Numbered from the stretch's first letter, positions 45,360 to 58,240 are shown. The stretch: DNA of 64,000 nt from Manihot esculenta (GCF_001659605.2 NC_035166.2:22317457-22381456), one strand, 5' to 3'. Translations and numbers: made by a program. The notes: generated by a model from the sequence alone, not told the origin.

Positions 45360-48300
45360 AATGCTTCTCAAACATGCCTAAAGTCCTGGATATTTTGAAC
45401 AATCTTCAGCTCCAACTCTGATTTCTCTCCTTGTATCTTCCGTCTCTTTCTGACTTTCATGGTGACCAATTATTCAGAGCATTATCTTTAAAAGTGATGG
45501 TTATAAAGGAGTTGTAAAGATAGGTAGTCAAAAAGATTAATATCCTCCACTTAAGTGGGATTACACACTTTTCGTGATCTGCATGAAACAATGGTTTGGA
45601 ATATGTCCTCTGCAGAAATGAAAACTCTTGCTTCATATCATTCCCATTTGGAAATCAGAATCTTAGGAATAAACCCCTGCATTCTTTGTTGTGCTTGTTT
45701 ATGAGAAAGAGATGCTCTTACTTTTTTTTTTTCTTTTTCATTTAAGTAGACAGTGCATCACCCAAAAAGCCAATGGCCATTCTTTCTATAGTAGAAAGCT
45801 TTTTACATCTTCTCTTAAGATTAAAGCTAGCCCAACATGTTTGACATTCTTTTGCTAGGGAGGAAGTGATTTCAATGTGATCTTAGTGTACCCTATTTTA
45901 ATTCTACAGTGTTTTTTCTTTTTTTCACTTTTACCTATCGTTTAAAATTTTGACTAATTAAATCATCTAAATTGTAATAACGTATCTTTTAATTTAATTA
46001 AAGCACTCTTTAATACTAGAAAAGTGAATGATTAAGAAGAGAAAAGGAAATGATAATATAGGTTTTAGAGAATTGTAAATATAGTTATTATATTTAATGG
46101 AGGAAAGATAAAATTGAAAAATTAATTAAAACTTCTTATTCTTCTTTTAAATAAAATAAATTTTAAATGACAAATAGAAATAGATAAAAGAAGTAGTATA
46201 TAACTACCAAATTGACATTAGCAAAGATTTTAATACCCAACTTTTTCTTTTGCTAATTTTGGTCTCCATGTATAATGTGGTTATTCTCAAAAGGAGTGGT
46301 GGAAGGCAGCTTTATGCTAATGCAAGGTAAATGTTTTAAATATTCTTGATCTAGATGCCTTCTCATTTTGCTTGCAAGAACCATCTTAAAGGAGGGTAAA
46401 ACTTCTAGCTGGACCTTTATAAATTTTCTTTTAAAATAAATAAATATTATTGCTTAGTAACCCTAGCAATTCAAAGTCATACAAGTTAATTTGTCTAATT
46501 TTGGAAGTCAATTTCATTGTTGCAAGGACTTTCCTATGAGTCCAAAGTCCACAGTTTCATTGAGCACAAGAAAATGTGATTCATGCTTGTGGGGTTTCAA
46601 TAAAATTGGCATGAAATACACACAATTCACAAAGTTGTGATTTTTGTTAGAAATTAGGTTAGTGGGTAAGGAATTAATGTCATGTATTTGGAAAGATAAT
46701 GGAGTTTATGATGCTGTATTAGAAAAATATACATGGGTTTAGTAGAAAATTGACCTCTCCATTAATTAATATTATTATTGGGATTTTCAAGTGGAGTGGA
46801 AAGCAACTATATATATATATATATATATATAGATGTCAATGATGAAGCAATATCTTTGATTCTAACACCCACATGGCTTTGGATAAGGAATATGCAACAA
46901 TGGAAGCCATGGGTAGATCAGCTAAGGCTAAAAGCAAACAAATGAACAAAAGTTAAAGAGTGATAGTGGTGGTGTGCTAACTCCAAACTACCTCTACCAT
47001 CCAAAAAAGACTAGGTAAAGAAATGGGTCCCATAGTAATATTTAAATAAAATAAAATTAAATAAATTATATATTTTTTTTTAATTTTCATATCCACTCTT
47101 TTTGAGTATTCCCTAAGCATTGCTGGTGCAAACTTGCTCATCAACACATGCAACATTATTACTTGTATGAAAGAACACATGCACCTTTATGATTAGGGCA
47201 AATATATATAATAAGAAAGTGCTGGATAAAATAATTTTTACATGTAAAAAAATCCATGCATTAAAGGCAATATTTTTACTTGTTATTTCTATTTTCAATT
47301 TTTTACTTTGTGTATATGTTGATGAAACCCTAGCTAAATCAATTGATCTATCAAGCAAACTTAATTAGGTAAGTTATCCAATTAAGCAGTTTTTTTTTTT
47401 TAATTCTTTACTCCATTTTTATACTTGTTCAACCAAGCTGCTTGATGCTGGGTCCATTCATATTCTCAAAAGTATAATAATAAACTTTGGCTTTGATCTA
47501 TATATGGCAAAAGAAATTATCAAAAGCTAGCTTGGACATGGAAGTCAACATGTTAAAATACCTTGGGTGGTGACAAAGGAAGGAATAATGAGTAAAGTTT
47601 TGGAAGATTAGGGCAAATGAAAGCAGTGATGAGTGATCAATGGTCAGTGTCTAGAGAAACTAAGTAATGGCGCATTAGGTCATGGATGGCAATGAATAGA
47701 GAGAAGAGGTTGAGGAAGCATAAAGCCAAAGCATATATAGGGCATCTTATCCAAGTGTTGGTTGATATATATAAATGTTAGAGGGTAAGGGTATGGCAGA
47801 AAGAGAGAAGAGAAGACAAAGGGGTGGCCTAATCTAATCTTTCCTTGTAAGGTGTAGCTAGCTAGTTGTCCATTTTTGAGCATCACTTTTGGAGGGCCAC
47901 CACTCTTCACTCTCAAGTGAAGTTTCTATGTGCATTAAGCATTAGCAACACTACTAGTTTATTATATATGCCAATAAGGAAGCTACTTGCTAAGCTTACA
48001 CTCTCTCTCTCTCTCTCTATTGTATATATAAATATAAACTATAGTCTATGTGGATGCTTGTATTTGTATGTAAGTTTTAGGTACAACCTATCACACTATA
48101 GTCGTTGGACACATCTCTTCTCAACCACTCAAATATCAAATAAATATGTGTCGGACTCGAAGTGAATTTATTCGGTACAAATTTGAATTAATCCAATCAA
48201 TAAATTTCATATATAAGATAATTATTTATATAAAAAAAAATTTTCATTAATAAATTTTGATTTATTAATATTAAAATCGTTCGTTATAAAATTGAAATTT

Positions 48301-50123
48301 TTTAAATTTAAACTTCTATCGAAATTAATAGTAAAATAAAAATATTGCTACCCTGCTAAATATATTAATGAGTAGCCCTAGTATCAAATATATTCACAAA
48401 AAGCAATTCATGAGGCTGGCATGTCTCATGTCACAAATCAGAGTGGTGCCTAATTTAGTAGCATAAATGCTAATCTCACTTAGACTTTTTTATGTTAATT
48501 ACAATTAGTAATATATTATAATAACCGTTGTACCTTTAGAGGCGAAAGTCGAGTTCCGGAGAAAAAGATAGAGTTAAAACTCATTAAAATCCACTAAATA
48601 GATTGATCATCGATCAACACACCATTCAACTCACGATTAAAGCAAATTGGGTTGATCGAGGGCTTGAATATGCTAGAAAAGAGTTCGGCTCATTTGATGT
48701 GGTGAGGAGTAGGAGAACAGGCCCAATTAAGCTGCAACCCTATCAGCACAGCTGTCAAAAGAGAATTACATTGCCGTCGAACGAAAATGGGCAAACAGAT
48801 ATGTCCATACATACGGCTCTGCGTGATAGAGACAGATGGCACTGTAGCAGAACGATGGTTATACATCACTAGAAAATAAAAAATAATGAATAAAAAAGGA
48901 AACCGAACCTCTCCCACTAAAATTTTTCGATACAAGTTGAGCTCATAAACCTTATTTTGTTTAGATATCAAAATATCATATTATATTTAATTTTTTTCTA
49001 AATATAGTTAGTTCTTATTGGGTATTGATAATATTGCTCAGGTAGCATCTGAACAGGTTGTAATTATCTTGAAATTATTGTTTTTAACTTCAAATACTTA
49101 AAAGCTGTTAATCAACAATCGGGTTGGCTTTCACGTTATAATTAATGTGCATGCACATGTTGATTAAAAAAATATTTATCCACAAAATATGCTCTAATTA
49201 TCACTTTATGTGCAGAGGAATGCATAAAATAACAAAAAAAAAAAAAAAGAAATGCAATAGAGATCAGAGTGCCGGCAACAAGAAAGGGCACAAAGCAAGG
49301 TATTTCTTGCAAAGAAGAAATTATGAGTTTGTTGCCCTAACAAGACACCTACCCTCCTCCGGTTACTGCAACGAAATTAAATACCCGGCTCTCTCTCTCT
49401 CTCTCTCTCTCTCTCTAAGAGATTAAAATCCGAGTATAATTGCGCTTTTTTTTAATTCAATATATTAAAAGTCTATTTACATAAAAAAAAATTTTAATTT
49501 TTTATTATTTTATAATTTAATTTAAAATTTTAAAAATTAATAAAATTATTATAGTTGTAATTATATTAAAATTTAAATTTAAATTAGAGAGAGTATGTCT
49601 TGGCGTGATAGAATGATGTAAACTATTTTATTATATTTATATACTACATAAATAAATATTATTGATACAAAACATTTAAAATTTTTAATTATTTTTAATT
49701 TAATTTAAATTTTAAAAGTTAATATAATTTAATTTAAAATTCTTAATTTTATTCTCTTTTATTATTAAATGTTTAAAATTCTATTATTATATTTATTTTT
49801 ATCGGTTTAATATAAAAAATTTTAATAAAACTTTTTATTTTTTAATATTATTTTTTTAATTATTTTAAGTTTTAATCGTGTTTACGCTTAATATAATATT
49901 TTCGTTTATATAGCATAACCATACACAATAGGATCTATTTTTTATTATAGTGATATGATTTTTTTATAATAAATATAGTAAAATTTATTATAATGAAACT
50001 TAATACGATATTTAGAAAATAGAAAATTAATAAATATGAGAATCGTTTAATTGTTACCTTTACTATTAAATTATGTTTGTATAGATTTAAAGTTGAAAAA
50101 TAATTAATTTATTGTGTAAAAAT
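45360..50123. other. AT-rich intergenic region
   Basis: No convincing gene was found in about 4.8 kb. Contents include a (TA)12 run at 46808-46831, a (CT)n run at 48001-48018, an A-tract near 49235 and a (CT)n run near 49387-49416. 47640-47900 is less AT-rich but has no ORF with recognisable features, and I saw no known plant microRNA sequence there. Confidence 0.6.
46808..46831. repeat. (TA)12 microsatellite
   Basis: A 24-base TA run. Confidence 0.95.
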
Positions 50124-52289
50124 TGTAATATCCGGCTAGACTCCGGCATCAGAATTCCTACCGTCCGGCGGAATCTCGGATATCGAAATTCTCTATAAGG
50201 GTAAAATATATTTTTCTAAAATGTTTTCAAGTGTTTTAAGGTTTTAAGTAAGAAAGAAATTAAGTTTTTAAAAGAAAAGCACTATGGAGGAAATTCCAGG
50301 TTCGGCCGCCGAACTTGGTGGAGTTTTGGAGTCACCTTTGGCTTCCGAAGGTAGTCTGGCTAGCACACCTATAAAAGGCCCCATGTCTGAAAATGGGCGA
50401 GCTTTTTTCTCCATTTTCGGGCAGAGGTGAGTTCATGCCCTTCCATGGTTGGTTTTGAGGTTTTCCTTCAAATCCTACTAGTTTCTAACAAGTTTTAACT
50501 TGGCTTTGAAGTTTTAGAGCAAAGATCGAAGTTTGGAAGTTTGGAGACCTCCGGAACCCATTTTCCCCAAATCTCCAAGTTGGGTCACGTTTTCTCTCGA
50601 TCTTCAAGAGGTAAGCGTCGATCCTCGCCTCTTTCGATGATTTAAATAAGTTTTAAGAGGGGTTATGGGATAGAAATGCATGTTTAGGTTAGTTGTTTAT
50701 TGTTAGGGTTAATGTTGAGTTTATGGATAATGTATGTTATATGTGTATATGCTTTGTGTTGTTGTTGGGGTTTAGGATAGTTTGAGACCCCTATATGCTT
50801 ATGAATGTGTTTGTGCATGTTTTGGAAGTGTTGGAAGTGAGTTTGGGAAGTTGGGAGGCATTTGTGCATGAGGAGGCTGAGTTCTGCCACTTTGGAAGAA
50901 CTCAGGTTCGGCAGCCGAAGGCACTTTCGGCCGCCGAACCTGCCTGTGGAGGCAAGCTTTTGGCTGCCGAACCCTGCCCCCGAAAGTTGGACTTTCGACT
51001 CTGGAGGGGAGTTTCGGCTGCCGAATGTGCCGTCGAACATGCATGAGTTTCGTCTCTAGAAGGGACTTTCGGCTGTCGAAGGTGCCGCCGAAAGTGGCTG
51101 AGTTTCGGCTCTGGAGGGATTTTCGGCCGCCGAACCTGCAGCCGAAAATGCCCTGTTCAGCCTTCCTTTGCATGATTTCTATGATTGTTTTATAAGGTTT
51201 TAGGGGGTTTTGGGGGAGTATTTTAGAGTTATGATTAGAGTTGTTTGGCACCTCATTCGAGTCCACCTGTGTAGGTTCGGACCCGAGGAATCGAGGAGGC
51301 CCACAGTGCTAGCTATTCAGAGTTAGCCTGAGGTGAGTAGAATGGACCTTTATGTTCAAAGCAAACTAAATTTGAGCATGTTCATGCATCACGAATGCCA
51401 TGAGATATATTATGTTGTTTGCATTAGAATTCACGAATATGTTGCATTGCATACTTGATGTTGTTGTGGATGGATGTTGGATGCCCATTAGCCCTGGATA
51501 TGATATGATGACGATGATACGGTATGGAAGTCCGGTTGACCCATTCTACGTCCCGGCATAATGTAAGAGAAAGTCCGATTGACCCATTCTACGTCTCGGC
51601 ATATTGGAATGTTATGATATGTTATGTTTAAGAGAAAGTCCAGTTGACCCATTCTACGTCCCGGCACTTTAGAATGTAAAGGGCTATTGGTGACAAGTCC
51701 ATCCTTGATATGAATTGTTTGTGATGTGATGCGTTCCATGAAAGCATATGTTTTAAATATAATGTTTTACTATTCTGCTCACTGGGCTCTAGTAGCTCAC
51801 CCCTTTCCCTTAACCCCCAGGTTTGCAGGTACAGGATAGATCGGGGAGTCTTCCAGGTTGAAGTTGTGTTTATGTAATAGTTAGATGTGGACATGTATTG
51901 TAAAATGTTATAATGTGATGTAATGTAAAGAATTGTATTGAGGATAGAATTGTGCTTGGCCCTAGTGTATGTAAATCCCTTTTGGTACATGATCTTTTTA
52001 ATGAAACGTTTTAATGATGTTTTATAAAGACCAAACTTGATTATAGCAATGATGACCCGACTAGAGCATTTGATGAAGGCTCCAGTCTGGGGTATGTATG
52101 TTTAATTGTATAGTGCATGCACAGGTTGAGTTTGGTGAATGAAAAAGTTTAAAGTTTATGTAAATGTATGATCATGTATGGGATTTTATCAGGTGTATAG
52201 CAGGTATAGAAGGTTTGCTACGGGTTCCGGCGGCCTTAAGCCGATCTGGATCCTAGCGCAAGTAGCGGTCCGGTTTTCGGATCGTTACA
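50124..52289 (+). mobile_element. Solo LTR of the long-LTR family with target-site duplication
   Basis: It starts TGTAATATCCGG and ends TCGTTACA. Both sides carry AAAAT (50119-50123 and 52290-52294), a perfect 5-base duplication. The 2166-base length, with no PBS or interior, marks a solo LTR left by recombination between two LTRs. It keeps a TATA box (TATAAAA, 50370-50376), the donor-like CTTCAAGAGGTAAG (about 50602-50615), the TTCGGCCGCCGAA-type array (about 50906-51152), a second donor-like GAGGTGAGTAG near 51331, the tandem units (about 51525-51667) and the CCCCCAGGTTTGCAGGTACAGG block near 51815. Confidence 0.93.
50906..51152. repeat. TTCGGCCGCCGAA motif array in the solo LTR
   Basis: Several full or one-mismatch motif copies with CCGCCGAA and CCCCCGAA half-motifs and TTTCG(T/A)CTCTGGAG spacers. 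It is more diverged than the array in the nested LTR. Confidence 0.8.
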
Positions 52290-52294
52290 AAAAT

Positions 52295-54000
52295 TATTTT
52301 GTAGGAAAATATTTTGCATATACAATATGTGTTAATAAAATAAAATTTTGCATTATTTGATTGTAATATTAAAAGATATAGAATATTAATAAATTCATAT
52401 ATACGGTTGTTACTAAAATTTTTAAAGTTTAGAATTTTTTTTTAAAAAAAAAAGAAGTTATTAGAGAAAGTAAGTTATGATTTATAATATAGTTATATAT
52501 TTAGAACTATTTATAATTATTATAAAAATTACAGAAAAATACATGGATGATGTAATGGACTAATTACTATATGAGAATTTCTCTTTATATGTCAAATTCT
52601 TAATTAAGTAAGAATCATCTTTAAGTTCTGACTTTAATTTGTGATATTAGGTTGCAATTATTTTTAGAGAAAATAATTATTTAATTTCTAAAATTTATTT
52701 TTTTATTTTAAAAAATACATTAAAATATTCTTCACATATTAAAAAATCTATTAATTAATTTTTCTGTTAATTTTAGCCATTAAATAATTTACTGTTTAAT
52801 TCTTATGATTTTAAAAAATTCATCGGTTAGACTCTAAAATTTTTAAAAAAATTTATTAATTAATCTCTCAGTATTATGAATAATTTAAATTTTTTTATAA
52901 TATTTAACGCTTAAAATTAATATAGTTATTAATTAGTAAATTTTTTTTAATATATCAAAAATATTTTAATATATTTTCAAAATAGATGAATCCACTAATA
53001 AATTTTGACATGCCTTAGGACTAAATAGTTAATTTTTTTATTTTATACTACTAACTCAATTACACAATGATTTCAAAAAAAATAATAAAAAAACTCAATT
53101 GGACAATATTATATTCCACTTGTCTAGACTGAGAATTCAAACTTCCCTTTTGCTATTTGTTTGTCACGGAAAAGAAAATGTTATAAAGAATCTCAACTGA
53201 AAGGCCAATTGGACTATTAAAAAAAAATTAAAAAAAAAAACATTTTGTTTCAATTTGTAAATTTAACTAAACCAATTGATTAATTTGGCAACACCACAAT
53301 TGAGGATATGTGTGTTTATGAATACTTAATAGAACACTAATAGATTTTGTTTCATAAAATTAAATTCTGCAAATTAAATTTCGATTTTTTTTTTTTTGAA
53401 AATTGAAACATCAAACAATTTAGATAAATTAAATAGGACAGTGATGCAAATATTTCATTTTTTTTAAAGAATGAATTGAAATAAATTAATTATATTTATT
53501 AGTTTTGTAGATGTCTATACTTACTAGTTAGTCTATAATTTTCCTTGTAAAAATTTAACATTTACCATCTTCCAATATTTTTCACCATGGGTGGTGGAAA
53601 AAAATTAACAATACCCTCTCAAGGTATGTATCACCTGGCCTCATAGATTGCACAGCTAAATTCATCATCCATAAATTTTTTCCCTTTTGTCTGTTGATGG
53701 GATCAGATGTTTGAGAAAATTCTTAAATCAAATCCGATCGAATTTTTATGGTGTGAAACTTCAAATAACTTACCATTAATTTACAAACTAAAAAGAGGAA
53801 AGTCCAAAAGAATAACGGCTGAAGGGTGGAAGTTTTGGGTGGGTGAGTGAGAGTGGGGCAATTCCTTAATAGCAAGACAAAGGAAGGAATAGTTAGGGAG
53901 AGGGGTGGGGCAGTTAGTTGTAAGTAGGTTCTTGAACCGTAGGGAATGATCAAGTGGACAAATATGAGCCCTTGGATTGATGATGGCGTAGGATGCTCAA
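52295..54000. other. AT-rich spacer upstream of the C2H2 gene
   Basis: Low-complexity A/T sequence up to about 53600, then more mixed sequence that probably contains the promoter of the zinc-finger gene. No gene was seen. Confidence 0.6.
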
Positions 54001-54100
54001 GTTGAGTACACGTGCTCTCTCTCTTCTTCCCTTTACCTCTTTTTATCTTTGCTTCCATGCATGGATTTCTCCTCCTAAATATAGTGAACTTGTACTTGTG

Positions 54101-54160
54101 GAGAGAGAGAGAGAGAGAAACAAAGGGATAAACAAAGAAATAGTCACTCTCTCTCTCTCT
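54101..54160 (+). repeat. (GA)9 and (CT)7 inverted microsatellite pair
   Basis: A GA run at 54101-54118 and a CT run at 54147-54160 are complementary and 28 bases apart. They lie about 470-530 bases upstream of the zinc-finger start codon. If transcribed they could pair into a stem. Confidence 0.85.
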
Positions 54161-54631
54161 TTCTTAGTATTTCTTCTTTGGCTTTGCTCATTGCCATCAT
54201 TTACAACAAAGGCAATTGCCCCACAAGCTCTCCCAATTTGATCTTTTTTTTTTTCCTTCTCTTGAAAATTTCAACTGCACAAGAAGCTAAATGAGCTAGT
54301 TGACATTCACTTCCTAGGCCTCTGGTTTTGTTTGTCTCCCTCTTTTTTTCTACATCTGGATCTTTTTCTTGCTGCAGAGTTCTGTGAAATCTGAGAAAGC
54401 TTCTTGTTCAATCACCTCAGGAAGATGATCTGACACAATTTACTCTTCAGATTTGAACTTTCACCGTGTTTTTCTGATCTGGGTCTCCGTCTCATTGTCT
54501 TTTCACTGAGAGGGTCTTCTGTTTCATTACCATTTTAGCCATTGTTTCCGGTTCTTTGATCAGATTTTGAAGTTTTCAATTGCTTGTCCGATCTGCTTCT
54601 CTTATTTCTTCAATTTCTGTGATTCAAATCC

Positions 54632-56260
54632 ATGGAAGAAGGCCAACAATTCAAACATGTATGCAAGTTCTGCAGCAAGAGCTTCTCTTGTGGTAGATCC
54701 TTGGGTGGTCACATGAGGTCTCACATGATTAATGACATTTCAGCTCAAGCTGATGGCTCTAAGCTCACCAAGAAAAAGCTTCCATCTCTCCCCAGCAATA
54801 ATGGAGCTAATAACAATACCAACAGCACTGAAACTGCTGGTTATGGCCTTAGAGAAAATCCAAAGAAGACATGGAGACTTGCAGATCATTCAAGTGAAGA
54901 TACTTCACTCCTTGAAAAATTCTGCAAAGAGTGTGGCAAAGTATTCCAATCTTGGAAAGCTTTGTTTGGCCATATGAAGTGTCATTCACTAGAGAAAGAA
55001 AAATTTTCCAACAATAACAGTCTGGAAGAACAGCAAGATTCTTGGACCAGTGGTAATAACCAGAAGCTGGTCATGGACAGCCAATCTGACAACGAAATTG
55101 CTGCTCCTAATCGAAGAAAGAGATCACAAAGAAGAATTAGGTACATGGGTGCTGCAAACTCTTCTTCTCTGTCTTTTGCTAATAATGCTTCCTCTTCTGT
55201 CTCTGAAATTGAGCAAGAACAAGAAGAGGTTGCTATGTGCTTGATGATGCTTTCTAGGGATGTTGGTCAGTGGGGTGGCTTGAATTCTGTTGCTGCTGAG
55301 TCCTCTGATAACAATGCTGCATTTCTTGAAACTAATTTGGTTAGTTCTAAAACTGAGGATAAGCCTTCTGTTTGTACTGGTGCTGAGACTCTGAAAATGA
55401 AAAAACTTGGTGAGAAGTTGGAGATGGGCAAATTGGAGGATTATGATGATCTCAAAGTTGAAAACAGAGGGTTTACCAAGAATAAACCAAAGAAGTGTCA
55501 GCTAGATGATGAATGTGAGACTGAAAATTCTGGAGTTAAATTGGGCAAGAATTTGACCAAGGAAACTGGCTTGGAACAATCTGAAATGGTTCCCAGCAAG
55601 TGCAGTTCAAGCAAGAGAAAGTTAAGAGACTCTTTTGATCCTGAATTGAAGTCAGATTACTTGAAGAAGCTGAGAACAAATGCTTCAGATTCTGAAGTAT
55701 GCAAGAACTCTGATAGAAGCAGCAGATTTGAGTGTACTACCTGCAACAAGGTGTTTCATTCTTACCAAGCTTTAGGAGGCCATAGAGCTAGCCACAAAAA
55801 GACTAAAGGCTGCTTTGCTTCAAGAATTGACAGTAGTGAGAACAGCATTGAAACTGAACTATCTCCTGACTCAACAACAGAGAGTAAAATCATCAAATCA
55901 ATCAAAAATGAAATTTCTTCTGATCACTTGGCCATAGATTGTGACAGCAAAGCTGAGATAAGTTATGGGGCAAAGAAGAGTAAAGGACATGAGTGCCCTA
56001 TTTGTCTCAAAGTGTTCCCATCAGGACAAGCACTGGGTGGTCACAAGAGGTCTCACTTAGTGGGAGCCAATGAGGCTAAAAACAACCAAACCATTACAAT
56101 TCAAGAAGCAATTCCACCCATTAGAGACTTCCTTGATCTTAATCTTCCTGCTCCTGTTGAAGAAGAGAGCAATGGCCTTGTGGGTTTTAATCCATGGTGG
56201 ATTGGAAGTGGCCACAATCATGAATCCCTTGTAAGTTTGATATCTAACCAAGTTCTTTAA
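54632..56260 (+). CDS. C2H2 zinc-finger transcription factor, four fingers, EAR motif (ZAT type)
   Basis: A nuclear DNA-binding protein, probably a transcriptional repressor. The intronless 542-codon frame holds four C2H2 fingers: ~9-31 (CKFCSKSFSCGRSLGGHMRSH), ~95-118 (CKECGKVFQSWKALFGHMKCH), ~367-389 (CTTCNKVFHSYQALGGHRASH) and ~453-475 (CPICLKVFPSGQALGGHKRSH). Fingers 3 and 4 have the plant-specific QALGGH helix, and fingers 1 and 2 have variants (RSLGGH, KALFGH). A leucine-rich EVAMCLMMLSRD (L-box-like) lies near 205. The C-terminal DFLDLNLPAP is an EAR repression motif of the DLN type. The layout matches the ZAT1/ZAT4/ZAT9 group, but the exact member is not clear. The long leader (54240-54631) holds two two-codon uORFs. 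Confidence 0.95.
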   Translation: MEEGQQFKHVCKFCSKSFSCGRSLGGHMRSHMINDISAQADGSKLTKKKLPSLPSNNGANNNTNSTETAGYGLRENPKKTWRLADHSSEDTSLLEKFCKECGKVFQSWKALFGHMKCHSLEKEKFSNNNSLEEQQDSWTSGNNQKLVMDSQSDNEIAAPNRRKRSQRRIRYMGAANSSSLSFANNASSSVSEIEQEQEEVAMCLMMLSRDVGQWGGLNSVAAESSDNNAAFLETNLVSSKTEDKPSVCTGAETLKMKKLGEKLEMGKLEDYDDLKVENRGFTKNKPKKCQLDDECETENSGVKLGKNLTKETGLEQSEMVPSKCSSSKRKLRDSFDPELKSDYLKKLRTNASDSEVCKNSDRSSRFECTTCNKVFHSYQALGGHRASHKKTKGCFASRIDSSENSIETELSPDSTTESKIIKSIKNEISSDHLAIDCDSKAEISYGAKKSKGHECPICLKVFPSGQALGGHKRSHLVGANEAKNNQTITIQEAIPPIRDFLDLNLPAPVEEESNGLVGFNPWWIGSGHNHESLVSLISNQVL

Positions 56261-56285
56261 TCCAAATCATGCATGGTTAATTTTC

Positions 56286-56291
56286 AATAAA
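56286..56291 (+). terminator. Possible polyadenylation signal of the C2H2 gene
   Basis: AATAAA, 26 bases after the stop codon. This is close, so another downstream signal may be used. Confidence 0.35.
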
Positions 56292-56299
56292 AAGAAGAT

Positions 56300-58240
56300 T
56301 CAAGAGTGTACAGATTCATTCATTCTTTCAAAGATTTAGGCCTACTTCACATTCCAATCCCACACTTGTGCCTGGATACTGCAATACTGTAATTGAATTT
56401 CAATTTTACTTAAATCACATTCAAAGTGTACTTGGGGAAGCAAAAGCTGTTTGTTTCTGGGGTAATTATATTTTCTTGGCATCAAAGAGAAAATGAGTGA
56501 GGTGTTGAAAATTTGGATGGGTGTGTGAAGTCATGGGAAGATAAAAAGGCAATTTTATAATGCACATAAGGGTAGCATGTGAGCTCAAAGGTGGTTGTTT
56601 AGTCACCTACCATAAAAACATGACAACACATCTTACTTCTTCTCTTTCTCTCATACTCAATATGCTATTGCTCTAAGAGTTAAAAATAATCTCCCAAAAC
56701 TTAATCTTCTAGTGGTGTCATTATGTGCTTATTTAATGCTTAAGCTAAGTAGAAAGAAAGCTCTATCTACAAGGGGACCACTTAGGTCAGATTCAAGATT
56801 AGCACAAATCATTATCACCCCATATCTCTAATCAGAATCTTAATCTAACCAAATCAAGAATAGTTGGAGAAAAACTCAAACCCTAACATTAGCCAATAAT
56901 GGTGATTTAGTCAAGGGCTTTATGTTGATGGGATGTCTTAAGATTAGGCAAAGATGCACAAATTCTTATGTTTCCATTAGTCTCTTGAGAACAAGGTATT
57001 TATTTAAGGTGGGTCAAGAAAATGATCACATTTTAGCACAAATTTCTCATGCCTGGCTGAAAACTCAAAATCTCTGGTGTATTTTGGTTAACAAAGAGTT
57101 TCAAAGGTGCATTGTTAATCTATTTAATGAGTAGTTGACTAATTAATTTATATAGAAAATGGCAGTTGGTGCTTCTTTGTCTCAACTAGGACAAAGAATT
57201 GCCTGCATTTTTAGATTTTCATAATTAGGCAAAATTGGGGTTTGGAGATTTGATTTTGACGAAGACTATGGATGCCTAGTGGCTTTGCGATGGAATTTCA
57301 ACAATGAATTGGAATTGGAATTGGACACTTGTAGATGCAAAACCCTATAGCTCTTCAAAATTTGGGATTTTTTATTATTATTATTATTTTGCTTTTGGGC
57401 CTTTTCAGATCTAAATAAAGCAAATGGCTTCTTCATTTTAAATTATTTAAAAAAAAATGGCTTCTTCATTTTTAAAAAAAATCAATTTTTACATTTTAAA
57501 AATTTTATTATCATTTTTCTATATAAATTTATTAATATATTTTATTTTTTAAAATAAAATTAAAAGATAAAAATTAATTATTTTATTGAAAATGAAAACA
57601 TTTTCCATAATAAATGTTTTTTAAAATACAAATTATTTTTTGAAAAATAAACAGAAAACCAATCAAGAACGGGTACCAGTGAGCATCAAGAACTTGACTT
57701 TTCTTTGTACAAGACCACACCAAAACAAACCCTAAAGAACAAAATTCAATTTGGGTTAACAAAGGAAAGTCAATTCCCCTTCAACCATTTTATTTTAATT
57801 TTTTAAGTTCACAATTGGCAGATAACAATTAAGAAAGTATTAAATCTGATTATAAACCCAAGACTGGTCTGGACCACTTGCTAATTATTAATAATTTATT
57901 AATAATTTTGTGAAACTTATTAAAAGAATAATGTTTGACAATGAAACATAAATTTTTTGCCAAAAAAAATAAATATTAGTTTCCTGTTCTTACAAGTCTA
58001 TAAACACTAAATTATTCTTTTAAAATTTAAATTATTGGATGAGATCACCAAAGAGAATCTAACTTAATTCTGGTTTTCTTTTTCTTTTTTTTTTTTTTAT
58101 CAACTTGAAAGACTCACTTTTTATGATCTCATTGTTGTTGTCCCGTGATGAATCTGATTTTTCTTACTTTATGATAGATCTGATTTTCTTTTAAGTCCAT
58201 CATATAGGTTTATCATATGAGTTTTCGATTTGATAAAACA
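56300..58240. other. Intergenic spacer
   Basis: Mixed sequence to about 57350, then A/T-rich. A 16-base direct repeat (ATGGCTTCTTCATTTT) occurs near 57424 and 57458. No gene was seen. Confidence 0.6.

Noticed and set aside
47640..47900. Possible microRNA precursor in the spacer
   Set aside because: I looked for common plant microRNA sequences and a long stem. Neither was found by eye.
56922..57134. 70-codon frame downstream of the zinc-finger gene
   Set aside because: No motif, and A/T-biased third positions match the surrounding non-coding DNA.
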